From contig CAWDDW010000003.1 in NCBI GenBank assembly GCA_963801185.1, positions 806,001-870,000 of the forward strand: a stretch of 64,000 nucleotides of DNA, given 5' to 3'. How positions within the stretch are numbered: the stretch's first letter is position 1; each line of letters starts with the position of its first letter. The DNA is from Palsa-601 sp963801185. GTDB lineage: Bacteria; Actinomycetota; Acidimicrobiia; Acidimicrobiales; Bog-793. This document shows positions 46,778 through 55,753 of this stretch, piece by piece. The notes beneath the pieces are model-generated. The model made no database searches. It was given only the letters and a program-made list of their open reading frames with translations, and was not told the origin of the DNA. A program made the position numbers and the translations under genes.

Positions 46778-49464
46778 TCAGTTGCTCGCGAGCTGGCGGA
46801 CGACGTACTGCAAGATGCCGCCGTTCAAGAAGTACTCGGCCTCGCTCGGCGTATCGATCCGCAGTTTGGCGCCGAACTCGTGGTCGTCGGCCCGCACTGC
46901 GAGCTCCGCCCGACGAGGCCAGGCCCGTCGACTCCGGCGACGCCGGTGATCTCGTAGCACTCCTCGCCCGTGAGCCCGAGCGACTCGACGGAGTCACCGG
47001 GCAGGAATTGGAGAGGGAGCACCCCCATCCCGATGAGGTTCGAGCGATGGATCCGCTCGAAGCTCTCCGCGATCACGGCCCGGACGCCGAGCAAGGCAGG
47101 ACCCTTTGCCGCCCAGTCCCGGGAGGACCCTGAGCCGTACTCCTTCCCGGCCAGGACGATCAGGGGCACACCCTCGAGCCGGTATCGCTCGGCGGCATCG
47201 AAGATCGCCAGCTCCTCGCCGTCGGGGAGGTGGCGGGTCACTCCGCCTTCGGTTCCCGGCGCGAGCCGGTTGCGGATGCGTGTGTTGGCAAAGGTCCCGC
47301 GGATCATGACCTCGTGGTTGCCCCGCCTCGACCCATAGGAGTTGAACTCCTCCGCCGGCACGCCGTGGCGGACGAGCCAGCGTCCTGCAGGGCTCAACTG
47401 CTTGATCGATCCGGCCGGCGAGATGTGGTCGGTCGTGATGCTGTCCCCGAGGATCGCGATGACCCGGGCCGCCGACAAATCGGCCGAGGGCAGTGGCTCG
47501 GCTCCCATGTCGTCGAAGAAGGGCGGCTTGCGGACGTAGGTCGATGCGCCGTCCCACTCGTAACGCGCGCCGCCCGGGACGTCGAGGTTCTGCCAGCGCT
47601 CGTCGCCGGCGAAGACGTCGGCGTAGTCCCTCTCGAACAGGTCTGCACCGACGCTGCGCCCGACGACATCGACCACCTCGTGCAGGCTCGGCCAGATGTC
47701 CCGCAAGAAGACGGGTTCGCCGTCACTCCCGATCCCGAGCGGCTCATTCACGATGTCCACGGTCATCGAGCCGGCCAGCGCGTAAGCGACCACGAGCGGC
47801 GGCGACGCCAGGTAATTCATCCGGACGTCCGGGTGGATCCGCCCCTCGAAGTTGCGGTTCCCGGACAACACCGACGCGACCGCGAGGCCGTGCTCGTTGA
47901 TCGCGGCGGAGATCGTGGGGTCGAGCGGGCCCGAGTTCCCGATGCAGGTCGTGCATCCGAAGCCCACCAGCCCGAAGCCCAACTCGTCGAGCGCGTCCAT
48001 CAGCCCGGCACGTTCGAAGTAGTCGATGGCGACGCGCGACCCCGGGGCGAGCGTCGTCTTCACCCATGGTCTCGAGCGCAACCCCCGCTCCACGGCCTTT
48101 TTCGCGAGCAGCCCGGCGGCGATCATGACTTGCGGGTTCGACGTGTTGGTGCAACTGGTGATGGCAGCGATCACGACATGCCCGTGGTCGAGCTCGAACT
48201 CGGTGCCGTCCTCGAGGCGGACCGGCACTGGGTGGCCTGTCGTGGCGCCCTCGGGGAGCGAAGAAGGCAGGACCTCGAAGAAACGCTGCCGCGCCTCTGC
48301 CAACCGCACCCTGTCCTGGGGCCTCGACGGCCCGGCAATGCTCGGCTCCACCGTCGACAGGTCGAGCTCGAGCCGTTCGTCGTAGCTGGGATCGGCATCC
48401 GGGTCGTGCCAGAGCCCCTGCTCCTTGGCGTACGCCTCGACGAGCTGACGCAGCTCGGGGGGTCGTCCGGTCAGCTCGAGGTAGCGGAGAGTCTCGGCGT
48501 CTACCGGGAAGATGGTGACCGTCGACCCGTACTCAGGCGACATGTTGCCGATGGTCGCCCGGTTCTCGAGCGGGACGCTCGCGACTCCGGGGCCGTAGCA
48601 CTCCACGAATTTCCCGACCACCCCGTGCCGCCTGAGGAGCTGAGCGATCGTCAGCACGAGGTCGGTCGCGGTGGTGCCCTCCACGAGGTCGCCGTGAAGG
48701 CGGAGCCCGACAACCGGGGGCACCAACATCGAGATCGGTTGGCCGAGCATCGCAGCCTCGGCTTCGATGCCGCCGACACCCCAGGCGAGGACTCCGAGCC
48801 CGTTCACCATCGGTGTGTGCGAGTCGGTCCCGACAAGGCTGTCGGGATAAGCGTTCTTGTCGTTGTCGGTGAAGACCACCCGGCTCAAGAACTCGAGGTT
48901 GACCTGGTGGCAGATGCCGGTCCCCGGCGGGACGACGCGGAAGTCGCTGAACGCCTGCTGTCCCCACCGCAGGAACCGGTAGCGCTCCGCGTTGCGCTCG
49001 TACTCGAGAGCAGTGTTGACGGACATGGCGTCCGGTCGCCCGTAGGTGTCGGCCACGACCGAATGGTCGATCACGAGGTCGACGGGGATATGCGGGTTGA
49101 CGCGATCGGGCTTGCCCCCGAGCGCCTCGACGGCGTCACGCATGGCGGCGAGGTCGACGACGCACGGGACGCCCGTGAAGTCCTGCAACAGGATGCGAGC
49201 AGGCGAGAAGGCGATCTCCTGCTCGGCTCTGGCGGCCGAGCGCGAGGCTCTCGACGCTGCGAGCGCCTCGATGTCGGACGCTTTCACGTGCAGACCCTCC
49301 TCGTGACGGAGGAGGTTCTCGAGGAGCAGCTTGATCGAGTACGGGACCGTCGACAGATCACAGAGCGACGACAGGGCGTCCAACCGGTGGATCTGGTACT
49401 CCTCGTCGCCGACCGCGAGAGCCGCCTGAGAGCCGAAACTATCCATCGCGTGGGTCTCCCTCAT
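46778..49464 (-). CDS. acnA: Aconitate hydratase AcnA, frameshifted near C-terminus
   Basis: Cluster cysteines lie in AITSCTNTSNPQVMIAAG and GFGCTTCIGNSGPLD. The swivelling domain has NSYGSRRGNHEVMIRGTF and GKEYGSGSSRDWAAKGP. Near 46915 a base is missing; the C-terminus continues as FGAKLRIDTPSEAEYFLNGG with a stop at 46778. The start is ATG 49464 behind GGGAGG (spacing 5); ATG 49446 is an alternative. Corrected length of about 895 residues is normal. A MarR regulator gene ends 20 bases upstream on the same strand. Confidence 0.94.
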
Positions 49465-49484
49465 CGCTGCCTCCCGGCTGTGAC

Positions 49485-50051
49485 CTAAGTGATCGTTGGG
49501 TCCAACAGGTCCTTGTCCGAGAGGGAGGCTACCGGTTCGGGTCGGATCGTCGACAAGACGCAGACCCGCGCGGCGCCCGGGTTCACCCGGTCGCGCAATC
49601 GGCGGAGCATTGCCACGAGCAGTGCTCGCTCGCCGGTTGTGAGGACGCCCTCGAGGACGGTCTCCAAGTGTTCCCGATGGCAGTGCAACGCGCCCTGCAT
49701 CCGCTCCGCCCCGACCGGCGTGAGGCTCGCGAATGCGCCGCGGCGATCCTCGGGACAGGTCTCGCGATCGACCAGGCCGGCGTCTGTGAGGCGGTCCACC
49801 GCACGCGTGAGCCCGCTCGGGGTGAGAGCGGTCTGAGCCGCCAGGTCGCTCATGCGCAGGCGACCGCCCGGTGAGCGGGCCAGGCGGACGAGCACGTCGA
49901 GACTCTGGGAAGGGAGGCGGTAGTCCTGTTCGACCCTCGGGCCTGCGATGCGCCGCAGCCCCGTCGCCGTCTCGAGGAGGAGCCCCATCAGCGCGACCGG
50001 ATCCTCTTGAGGAACCGGTCGTCCCCGCCCGCTCGCGTCGCGCGTACCCAC
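49485..50051 (-). CDS. MarR family transcription regulator
   Basis: 188 residues from GTG 50051. The winged helix-turn-helix reads RLPSQSLDVLVRLARSPGG, LRMSDLAAQTALTPSGLTRA and VDRLTDAGLVDRETCPEDRR, the standard MarR core. It lies directly upstream of acnA in the same direction and divergent from a diguanylate cyclase, so it may control itself with acnA or the cyclase. The ligand is unknown. A Cys lies in the recognition-wing region (RETCPEDRR), possibly redox-relevant. Confidence 0.87.
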   Translation of the reverse strand: MGTRDASGRGRPVPQEDPVALMGLLLETATGLRRIAGPRVEQDYRLPSQSLDVLVRLARSPGGRLRMSDLAAQTALTPSGLTRAVDRLTDAGLVDRETCPEDRRGAFASLTPVGAERMQGALHCHREHLETVLEGVLTTGERALLVAMLRRLRDRVNPGAARVCVLSTIRPEPVASLSDKDLLDPTIT

Positions 50052-50164
50052 TGCGGGGGATTCTATCCAGCCCAGGTTGTTAGTTGCGTAGGAAAGTACC
50101 GCCCGACGGTATCTGGCCCGGGCAATCCTCCAGGCGATATCCAGCCGCAGAGTACGCTCCGCAC

Positions 50165-51559
50165 ATGCCCAGGTCTGAACAATCGCCGCGCATCGACCGG
50201 CCTCCTGCCTTTGTGGAACGAGTCCTGGCCACACTGCCTGCAGCTCTGATGATCGTCGACGTAGAGGGCAAGATCCTGTTCACCGCGGGCAGCCTCGCAT
50301 TGATCGCTTCGCACGGTCCGGCCGATCTCATCGGGACGCGCCTCGCGGACTACGTCGGCGACCCGGAGCGCGCTGTCGTTTCCGAGCTCTTGAGGACCGT
50401 TGCCTCGAGCCCTGAGGGCGAGACCGTGGGCCCGTCGCGTGTCACCTACGTGGATGCCGACGACACGCGGCGGACCACCGAGGCGTGGGGCGTGAACCGG
50501 CTGCGCGATCCTGAGATAAGAGGCATCGTCGTGCTGCTGCTCCCCGAGAGCGCCTACGACCGCTTCGACCACGTGCTCACGCAGGTCGTCGGAGGCAGTT
50601 CGCTCGAGCAGATCTTCGGCTTGCTCGCGCAGACGCTGCGATACCCGCCGGTCTCGTCAGAGAGCTTCTTCTTGATGGCCGGTGCCGACGACCGAAGTGT
50701 TGTTCGTGTGCCGGACCTGGCGGAGGTTCCCGGGCCGCCCGGGCTCGGCCCGTGGGACGAGGTCTGGACCACCACTGAGCGGGTGGTCCATCGGGAGGTC
50801 TCGGATCTTCCGGTGGCGTTGCGGGAGGCCGCTGCTCGAGCGGGCTACGCGTCCGTCTCCTGCTTCCCGATCAACCGGAGCGTGGACGGCCGTGCCGGCG
50901 CGTGCCTCGTGGTGTGGTCACGCACCGAAGGCCCGCCCTCGCTCAACGCGCGGATGGCGATCGACCAGGCTGCGGGTATCGCCGCTGTCTCGGTCTCTCA
51001 TATCTCAGCCGAGGCCGGCCTTCGCGACGCCGCCTACAGGGATTCGCTGACGGGACTCGGGAATCGGCGGAGTTTCTTCGAGGCGCTCGAGACTCAGGTC
51101 GCAGGCGGTGAGCAACCCGCCGTGTTGTACATCGACCTCGACGGCTTCAAAGCCGTGAACGACTCACTCGGCCATCTCGCCGGCGATGCCGTGCTGCGGG
51201 TCGCCGCTCGCCGGCTCTCGTCGGTCATGCGCCCAACCGACGAGCTGGCCCGCCTCGGCGGGGACGAGTTCGCCGTTCTATGTGGAGGCACTGTGTCCGA
51301 GGAGCAGATCACCATGATCGCCAGTCGCATCGTCGACCAGCTCAACCAGCCCTTGTCGGTCGGGGACGGCCAGAACGTCGACACCGGCGCAAGCGTCGGC
51401 ATTGCGCTCGGGCTTCCTCCGGGCACGCCGGCCGACACGGTCCTCGGTCACGCCGACAGAGCCCTGTACGAGGCGAAGGCACAGGGTCGCGGCCGCTGGG
51501 CGTTCGCCCGCCACGACGAGGACGAGCCGGAGCTGCCGGACGCGGCCAGCGCCCAGTAA
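50165..51559 (+). CDS. Diguanylate cyclase with PAS and GAF-like sensor regions
   Basis: 464 residues from ATG 50165. An N-terminal PAS-like domain (LPAALMIVDVEGKILFTAG) is followed by a GAF-like region (SLEQIFGLLAQTLRYPPVS to SVSCFPINRS), then GGDEF: DSLTGLGNRRSFFEALE and RLGGDEFAVLCGG. The inhibitory site RPTD stands five residues before GGDEF. Cytoplasmic, no membrane segment. It is the second c-di-GMP synthase in the window. Confidence 0.9.
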   Translation: MPRSEQSPRIDRPPAFVERVLATLPAALMIVDVEGKILFTAGSLALIASHGPADLIGTRLADYVGDPERAVVSELLRTVASSPEGETVGPSRVTYVDADDTRRTTEAWGVNRLRDPEIRGIVVLLLPESAYDRFDHVLTQVVGGSSLEQIFGLLAQTLRYPPVSSESFFLMAGADDRSVVRVPDLAEVPGPPGLGPWDEVWTTTERVVHREVSDLPVALREAAARAGYASVSCFPINRSVDGRAGACLVVWSRTEGPPSLNARMAIDQAAGIAAVSVSHISAEAGLRDAAYRDSLTGLGNRRSFFEALETQVAGGEQPAVLYIDLDGFKAVNDSLGHLAGDAVLRVAARRLSSVMRPTDELARLGGDEFAVLCGGTVSEEQITMIASRIVDQLNQPLSVGDGQNVDTGASVGIALGLPPGTPADTVLGHADRALYEAKAQGRGRWAFARHDEDEPELPDAASAQ

Positions 51560-51591
51560 CGACCGCGCGCCCGGCGCGCCACGGCTCTCGG

Positions 51592-52795
51592 TCAGTCGAT
51601 CTCCGCCCAGATGTGGTGATCGAGCGGGTCGGCCAGCGGCGGGTCGAGCCCTGAGGTGAGTGCCGCCTCGGCCCTCGCCTTGACGGCAGCCGCATCCCAG
51701 CGCTCTTCGATGTGGCCGAATCGCCAGATTGCGAGCGCAGCGACCCAAGTCACGACGAAGAGGCCGACGATGATGAACCCGGCGGCGTTGATGTTGAAGT
51801 TCTGGAAGAACACGGCGAGGTGCCCGTTGACCCTGAACTCCTGGGTGAGCAGGCCGACGAGCTCGACGGTGCCGATCAGGAAGGCCACGACCACGGAAAG
51901 ACCCGTGATCGTGATGTTGTAATAGACCTTGCGGATCGGGCGCGAGAAGGCCCAGCCGTAGGCGAAGTTCATGAAGCAGCCGTCCATCGTGTCGAGCAGG
52001 CTCATGCCCGCCGCGAACAGGATCGGCAGCGACAGGATCGCGTAGAACGGGAGCCCGCTCTCGACAGCGGTCCCTGAAAGGATCAGGAGTCCGACCTCGG
52101 TGGCCGTGTCGAAGCCGAGGCCGAACAGCACCCCGATCGGGTACATCTTCCACGGTGTGTCGATCCTGCGGGCGAGCTTCCCGAAGAAGCGGTTCATGAG
52201 GCCCCGCTTGTTCAGCTGCTCCTCGAGCTCCTCGTCGTTGTACTTCCCCTGCCGCATCTCCTTGAACACGCGGCACGATGGACACGAGGATGACGATGTT
52301 GAGTGCCGCGATCAGATAGAGGAAGAAACCCGACACCGACGTCCCGACGATGTTCGTGATCTGGTGCAGACCGGACTTGCCGTTCTTCACCTGCGAGTCG
52401 AGCGCCCGGATGCCGAAGTTCAGCAGGACCGCAAGCCCGAAGACGACCGACGAGTGCCCGAGCGAGAAGAAGAAGCCGACGCTGATAGGCCGCTTGCCCT
52501 CGCTCATCAGCTTTCGTGTCGTGTTGTCGATGGCGGCGATGTGGTCGGCGTCGAAGGCGTGGCGCATGCCGAGCGTGTAAGCGAGTATCCCGGTCCCGAT
52601 GCCGAAGACCGTCCCCCGCGTGCTGGACTCGTGAAAATGGTGCGCCACTGCGGCGAACAACAGCGCGAAACCGAGGACGTGCAAAGCAACGATCGTGCCC
52701 GCCATCGCACCCATGCGCGCCCACTCCCACGGCGAGAGGGCGTCGCGGACCCGTCGCAGCCGTGAATCCTGGATCCTTTCTGCTGTGGTCGCCAT
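51592..52795 (-). CDS. Nickel/cobalt transporter, NiCoT family, frameshifted
   Basis: Eight-helix high-affinity permease. The signature RHAFDADHIAAIDNTTR (HX4DH) is in helix II; SLGHSSVVFGLAVLL, LGFDTATEVGLL and GMSLLDTMDGCFMNFAYGWA are the other NiCoT motifs. Removing one C near 52271-52275 joins ILVSIV to RVFKEMRQGKYND. Starts at ATG 52795. A Fur-family gene is divergent, and a Nur-box-like sequence lies between them, so the metal is probably nickel. Confidence 0.92.
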
Positions 52796-52815
52796 CGACT
52801 CTCAACACTAGCCAA

Positions 52816-52832
52816 TTGCGACCTGCTTGCGA
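52816..52832. promoter_or_regulatory. Nur-box-like operator (TTGCGA-N5-TTGCGA)
   Basis: Two copies of TTGCGA separated by five bases (52816-52821 and 52827-52832) in the 103-base gap between the nickel permease and the Fur-family gene. The Streptomyces Nur box is described as tTGCaa-N5-ttGCAA; spacing and TTGC cores match. It is 20 bases from the permease start, a position suited to repression. Confidence 0.6.
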
Positions 52833-52898
52833 AAGGTCCCAGTTCGCTTCACCGAGCCATCCTCGGTCGACGCTCTCGTGGTCGTAAGCTTGCAGGCC

Positions 52899-53374
52899 AT
52901 GAGCACTTCCAGGTCAGTGCAGGTGCACCGGCCGGCCCCGCTGCCGCCGGCAGCTGACCCGGTCGAGGAAGTCCTCGCGCTCCTGCGCGCACGAGGCGGG
53001 CGAGTGACGACTGCCCGCCGTCAGCTCCTCGAGGCGCTGTTCGACGCGCCGCCCCACGCCACGGCAGAAGATCTCGCCCTCGCGGTACAGGCCCGTTCCC
53101 CAGACGTCCACATCTCGACGATCTACCGCAATCTCGACGAGCTTCGAGCGCGTGGGCGTCATCGTCCACACCCACCTCGGGCACGGCCCGGCCAGCTACC
53201 ACCTGGCCTCATCGCCTCATGGCCACCTCGTCTGCGAGACCTGCGGGGTAACCATCGAGGCGCCGGAGGAGGCCTCTCGGGAGCCTCTCGCGCAGTGCCC
53301 GCGAGCGATTCGGCTTCCGTATCGACCCGCGCCACTTCGCCGTCCTCGGTCGTTGCCGCGACTGCGAGGCATAG
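52899..53374 (+). CDS. Fur-family metalloregulator, probably Nur-like, two frameshifts
   Basis: Winged helix: RGGRVTTARRQLLEALFDA and DVHISTIYRNLDEL. After removing an extra T at 53143-53144 the next part reads VGVIVHTHLGHGPASYHLA and HGHLVCETCGVTIEAPEE. A second shift near 53270 restores RERFGFRIDPRHFAVLGRCR and DCEA at the stop. The two CxxC pairs form the structural zinc site, and His-rich loops give the sensory sites. Divergence from a nickel permease and the intervening box suggest a nickel-responsive Nur. Zur or Fur cannot be excluded. The stop shares one base with the P450 start. Confidence 0.82.
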
Positions 53375-54654
53375 TGTCCTCCGTGGCCCCCCGACCGCTC
53401 ACGCTCACCGACGCGGAGTTCTGGCACCAGCCGCTCGCTTTACGGATGGCCCACTTCGCCGAGCTGCGGAAGGTGAGCCCGTTCACTCGCTTCGACTTCG
53501 TCGATCCGTTCACCGAGTCGGACGAGCACTTCTATGCCGTCACCACCTACTCGGAGATCGTCGAGATAAGCCGCAGGCCACACGACTTCTGCTCCGGCAA
53601 GGGGTCGACGAGCATCACAGACCTCCCGACCGAGGCGATGGAATTCTTCGGGTCGTTCATCGTCATGGACGACCCGCGCCATGCCAGGCAGCGGGGCATC
53701 GTCGCCCGATCGTTCACCCCGCGCCAACTCCAAAGCGTGCTCGATGCCGTCGAGACGACCTGTGCCGAGGTCATCGATGCCATGTGCGAGAAGGGGGAGG
53801 TCGACTTCGTCGAGGCCATCTCCCAGCCCTTCCCGCTGCTCGTGATCTGCGACATGATGGGGATACCGCGCAGTGAGTTCGCGACTGTCCTCCGTTGCAC
53901 CAACGTGATCCTCGGGGCCGGCGACCCCGAGTTCTTCGAGGGCAGCGAGGACCTCTTCGGTATGCTCATCGGGGCCGCCATGGAGCTGACGGCGCTCATG
54001 AACGATCTTGCCGAGCACCGGCGTGCCAACCCCGCCAACGACCTCACGACCGCGCTCGTCTACAACGACGTCGGCGAGGACATGCTCGCGCCGAGCGAGA
54101 TAGCGCCCTTCTTCATCCTCTTGGCAGTTGCCGGGAACGACACGACCCGGACGGCGTTGAGCGCAGGCATGAACCTGTTGGGCGAGCATCCCGACCAGCG
54201 CCGGATCTGGCAGGACGACCTCGATGGAGTCACCACCACGGCGGTCGAGGAGATCGTCCGGGCCGCGTCTCCCGTCACCTTCATGCGCCGCACGGTGACG
54301 CACGAACTCACGCTCTCCGGCCACGACTTCGTCGAGGGGGACAAGTTGATCCTGTTCTACGGGGCGGCGAACCGGGATCCGCTCGTGTTCCACGATCCCG
54401 AGGGTTTCGACGTGCGCCGTGAGCACAATCCCCACATCGGCTTCGGAGGTCCCGGGCCTCACTTCTGCCTGGGGGCACACCTCGCTCGGCGGGAGATCAA
54501 CGTTGCGTTTCGCCAGCTGTTCAAGCGGCTCCCCGACATCGAGGTGACCGGTGATCCCGTGCCGCTTCAAGCGCTCGGGATCCCTCTCGTCGGCGGGATC
54601 AAGCACCTGCCCGTGAGCTTCACGCCGACGGCGCCGATCAGCGCCCGATCCTGA
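53374..54654 (+). CDS. Cytochrome P450
   Basis: About 426 residues from GTG 53374 (GTG 53383 also possible). The I-helix oxygen-binding motif is LAVAGNDTTRTALS, the ExxR is in VEEIVRAASPVTFMRR, and the haem loop is HIGFGGPGPHFCLGAHLAR with the Cys ligand. It resembles actinobacterial soluble P450s of the CYP125/CYP142-like type, often lipid or sterol side-chain hydroxylases, but this is a loose similarity. It is translationally linked to the Fur-family gene and overlaps the convergent oxidase gene by 17 bases. No ferredoxin is adjacent. Confidence 0.88.
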   Translation: MSSVAPRPLTLTDAEFWHQPLALRMAHFAELRKVSPFTRFDFVDPFTESDEHFYAVTTYSEIVEISRRPHDFCSGKGSTSITDLPTEAMEFFGSFIVMDDPRHARQRGIVARSFTPRQLQSVLDAVETTCAEVIDAMCEKGEVDFVEAISQPFPLLVICDMMGIPRSEFATVLRCTNVILGAGDPEFFEGSEDLFGMLIGAAMELTALMNDLAEHRRANPANDLTTALVYNDVGEDMLAPSEIAPFFILLAVAGNDTTRTALSAGMNLLGEHPDQRRIWQDDLDGVTTTAVEEIVRAASPVTFMRRTVTHELTLSGHDFVEGDKLILFYGAANRDPLVFHDPEGFDVRREHNPHIGFGGPGPHFCLGAHLARREINVAFRQLFKRLPDIEVTGDPVPLQALGIPLVGGIKHLPVSFTPTAPISARS

Positions 54655-55699
54655 AGCGCCCGAGCTCGTCGGAGACGGGCACACCGGTAGCGAGGTCGGC
54701 GAGCCGTTCGCCGAGGAACGGGCCGAACTTGAAGCCGTGGCCCGACGTTCCCGCGCCGACCACGATCCGCCCGACGCGATCGATGATGAAGTCCTCGTCG
54801 GGCGAGTTGTCGTAGACGCACCGCTCGGTCGCCACGACCGTGCCGTCCCACCCCGGCAGCATCGTTGTGGCGGCATGAAGCACACGTTCGAGCAGCACTG
54901 GGTCGGCGCTCATGTCCATGTTGCCCGGGTCGCACGGAGGTGCATCTCCATGGAGCCCGACCTTGAGCGTCGAGCTCCGTTTGACAGGGAGTGCATAGAG
55001 CAGAGGCGAGGACCGGTTGATCACGACCGGCATGCGGCCGGTGCCGAGCGGGAGGTGGGCCACCTGCTCGAGGGTGGCCGTCTGGGTTGGCGTTCCGGGG
55101 ATCCCGGCCAGCTGTCCGGTCGCGGGTCCGGCGCAGACCACGACGACCGAGGCAGCCACTTCCGTCGCGCCGGCGGCGAGCAGCACCCGGTCACGCTCCT
55201 CGTGGATAGCTGTCACAGGTGTCGACTCGAGAACCGTCAAGCCCGCGCTGTCGCGCAGCGCCTGGAGGCATAGGTCCGCGCTCAGCACACCGGAGTCAGG
55301 CTCGAGGATGGCATCGGCAGCCGGGACCAAGCCCGGATACCGCGCCTCCACCTCTGAGGCCGGCAGAAGGTCACACGGAGCGCCGCACGCCGTCAGCGCG
55401 TCGAGTAGGAGGCCAAGGTCGTCGCCGAAAGTCAGCTGACCGGTCCGTTCCAGCAACGCGATGCGGCAGTCCTGTTCGAGGCCGGACCACAGGATCTCCG
55501 CCCGCTGGGCCATACGCACATAGAGAGGATCGTCGTAGCCGAGCCGGAAGATCCGCGCAGTCCCCTTCGATCCCGAGCCGTCGTGGCCCACTTCGGTGGC
55601 CTCGACCACGAGGACCTCGCGGCCCCGCCGCGCGAGTGCCCAGGCGGCAGAGAGCCCGAGAAGACCCGCTCCCACCACGACGAACTCGGAGTGATCCAC
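54638..55699 (-). CDS. FAD-dependent oxidoreductase, monomeric sarcosine oxidase-like
   Basis: About 353 residues. The N-terminal FAD motif is FVVVGAGLLGLSAAWALARR; the GSGSKGTARIFRLGYDD segment and the C-terminal CVYDNSPDEDFIIDRVG with GTSGHGFKFGPFLGERLADL match MSOX/N-methyltryptophan oxidase. The Cys in CVYDNSPDE is the position of covalent flavin attachment in MSOX. The start is uncertain among GTG 55699, 55705 and 55717. The substrate is some secondary or N-methyl amino acid, not determinable here. Confidence 0.82.
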   Translation of the reverse strand: MDHSEFVVVGAGLLGLSAAWALARRGREVLVVEATEVGHDGSGSKGTARIFRLGYDDPLYVRMAQRAEILWSGLEQDCRIALLERTGQLTFGDDLGLLLDALTACGAPCDLLPASEVEARYPGLVPAADAILEPDSGVLSADLCLQALRDSAGLTVLESTPVTAIHEERDRVLLAAGATEVAASVVVVCAGPATGQLAGIPGTPTQTATLEQVAHLPLGTGRMPVVINRSSPLLYALPVKRSSTLKVGLHGDAPPCDPGNMDMSADPVLLERVLHAATTMLPGWDGTVVATERCVYDNSPDEDFIIDRVGRIVVGAGTSGHGFKFGPFLGERLADLATGVPVSDELGRFRIGR

Positions 55700-55753
55700 C
55701 GGCACATCCCAGCACACCGCAAGGAGCTCGAACTGACCGACCGGGGATCTCCG

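Noticed and set aside
47230..49488. Long antisense open frame opposite acnA
   Set aside because: It is an Arg/Val/Asp-rich shadow of a GC-rich coding strand with no domain sense. The reverse strand is a clear aconitase.
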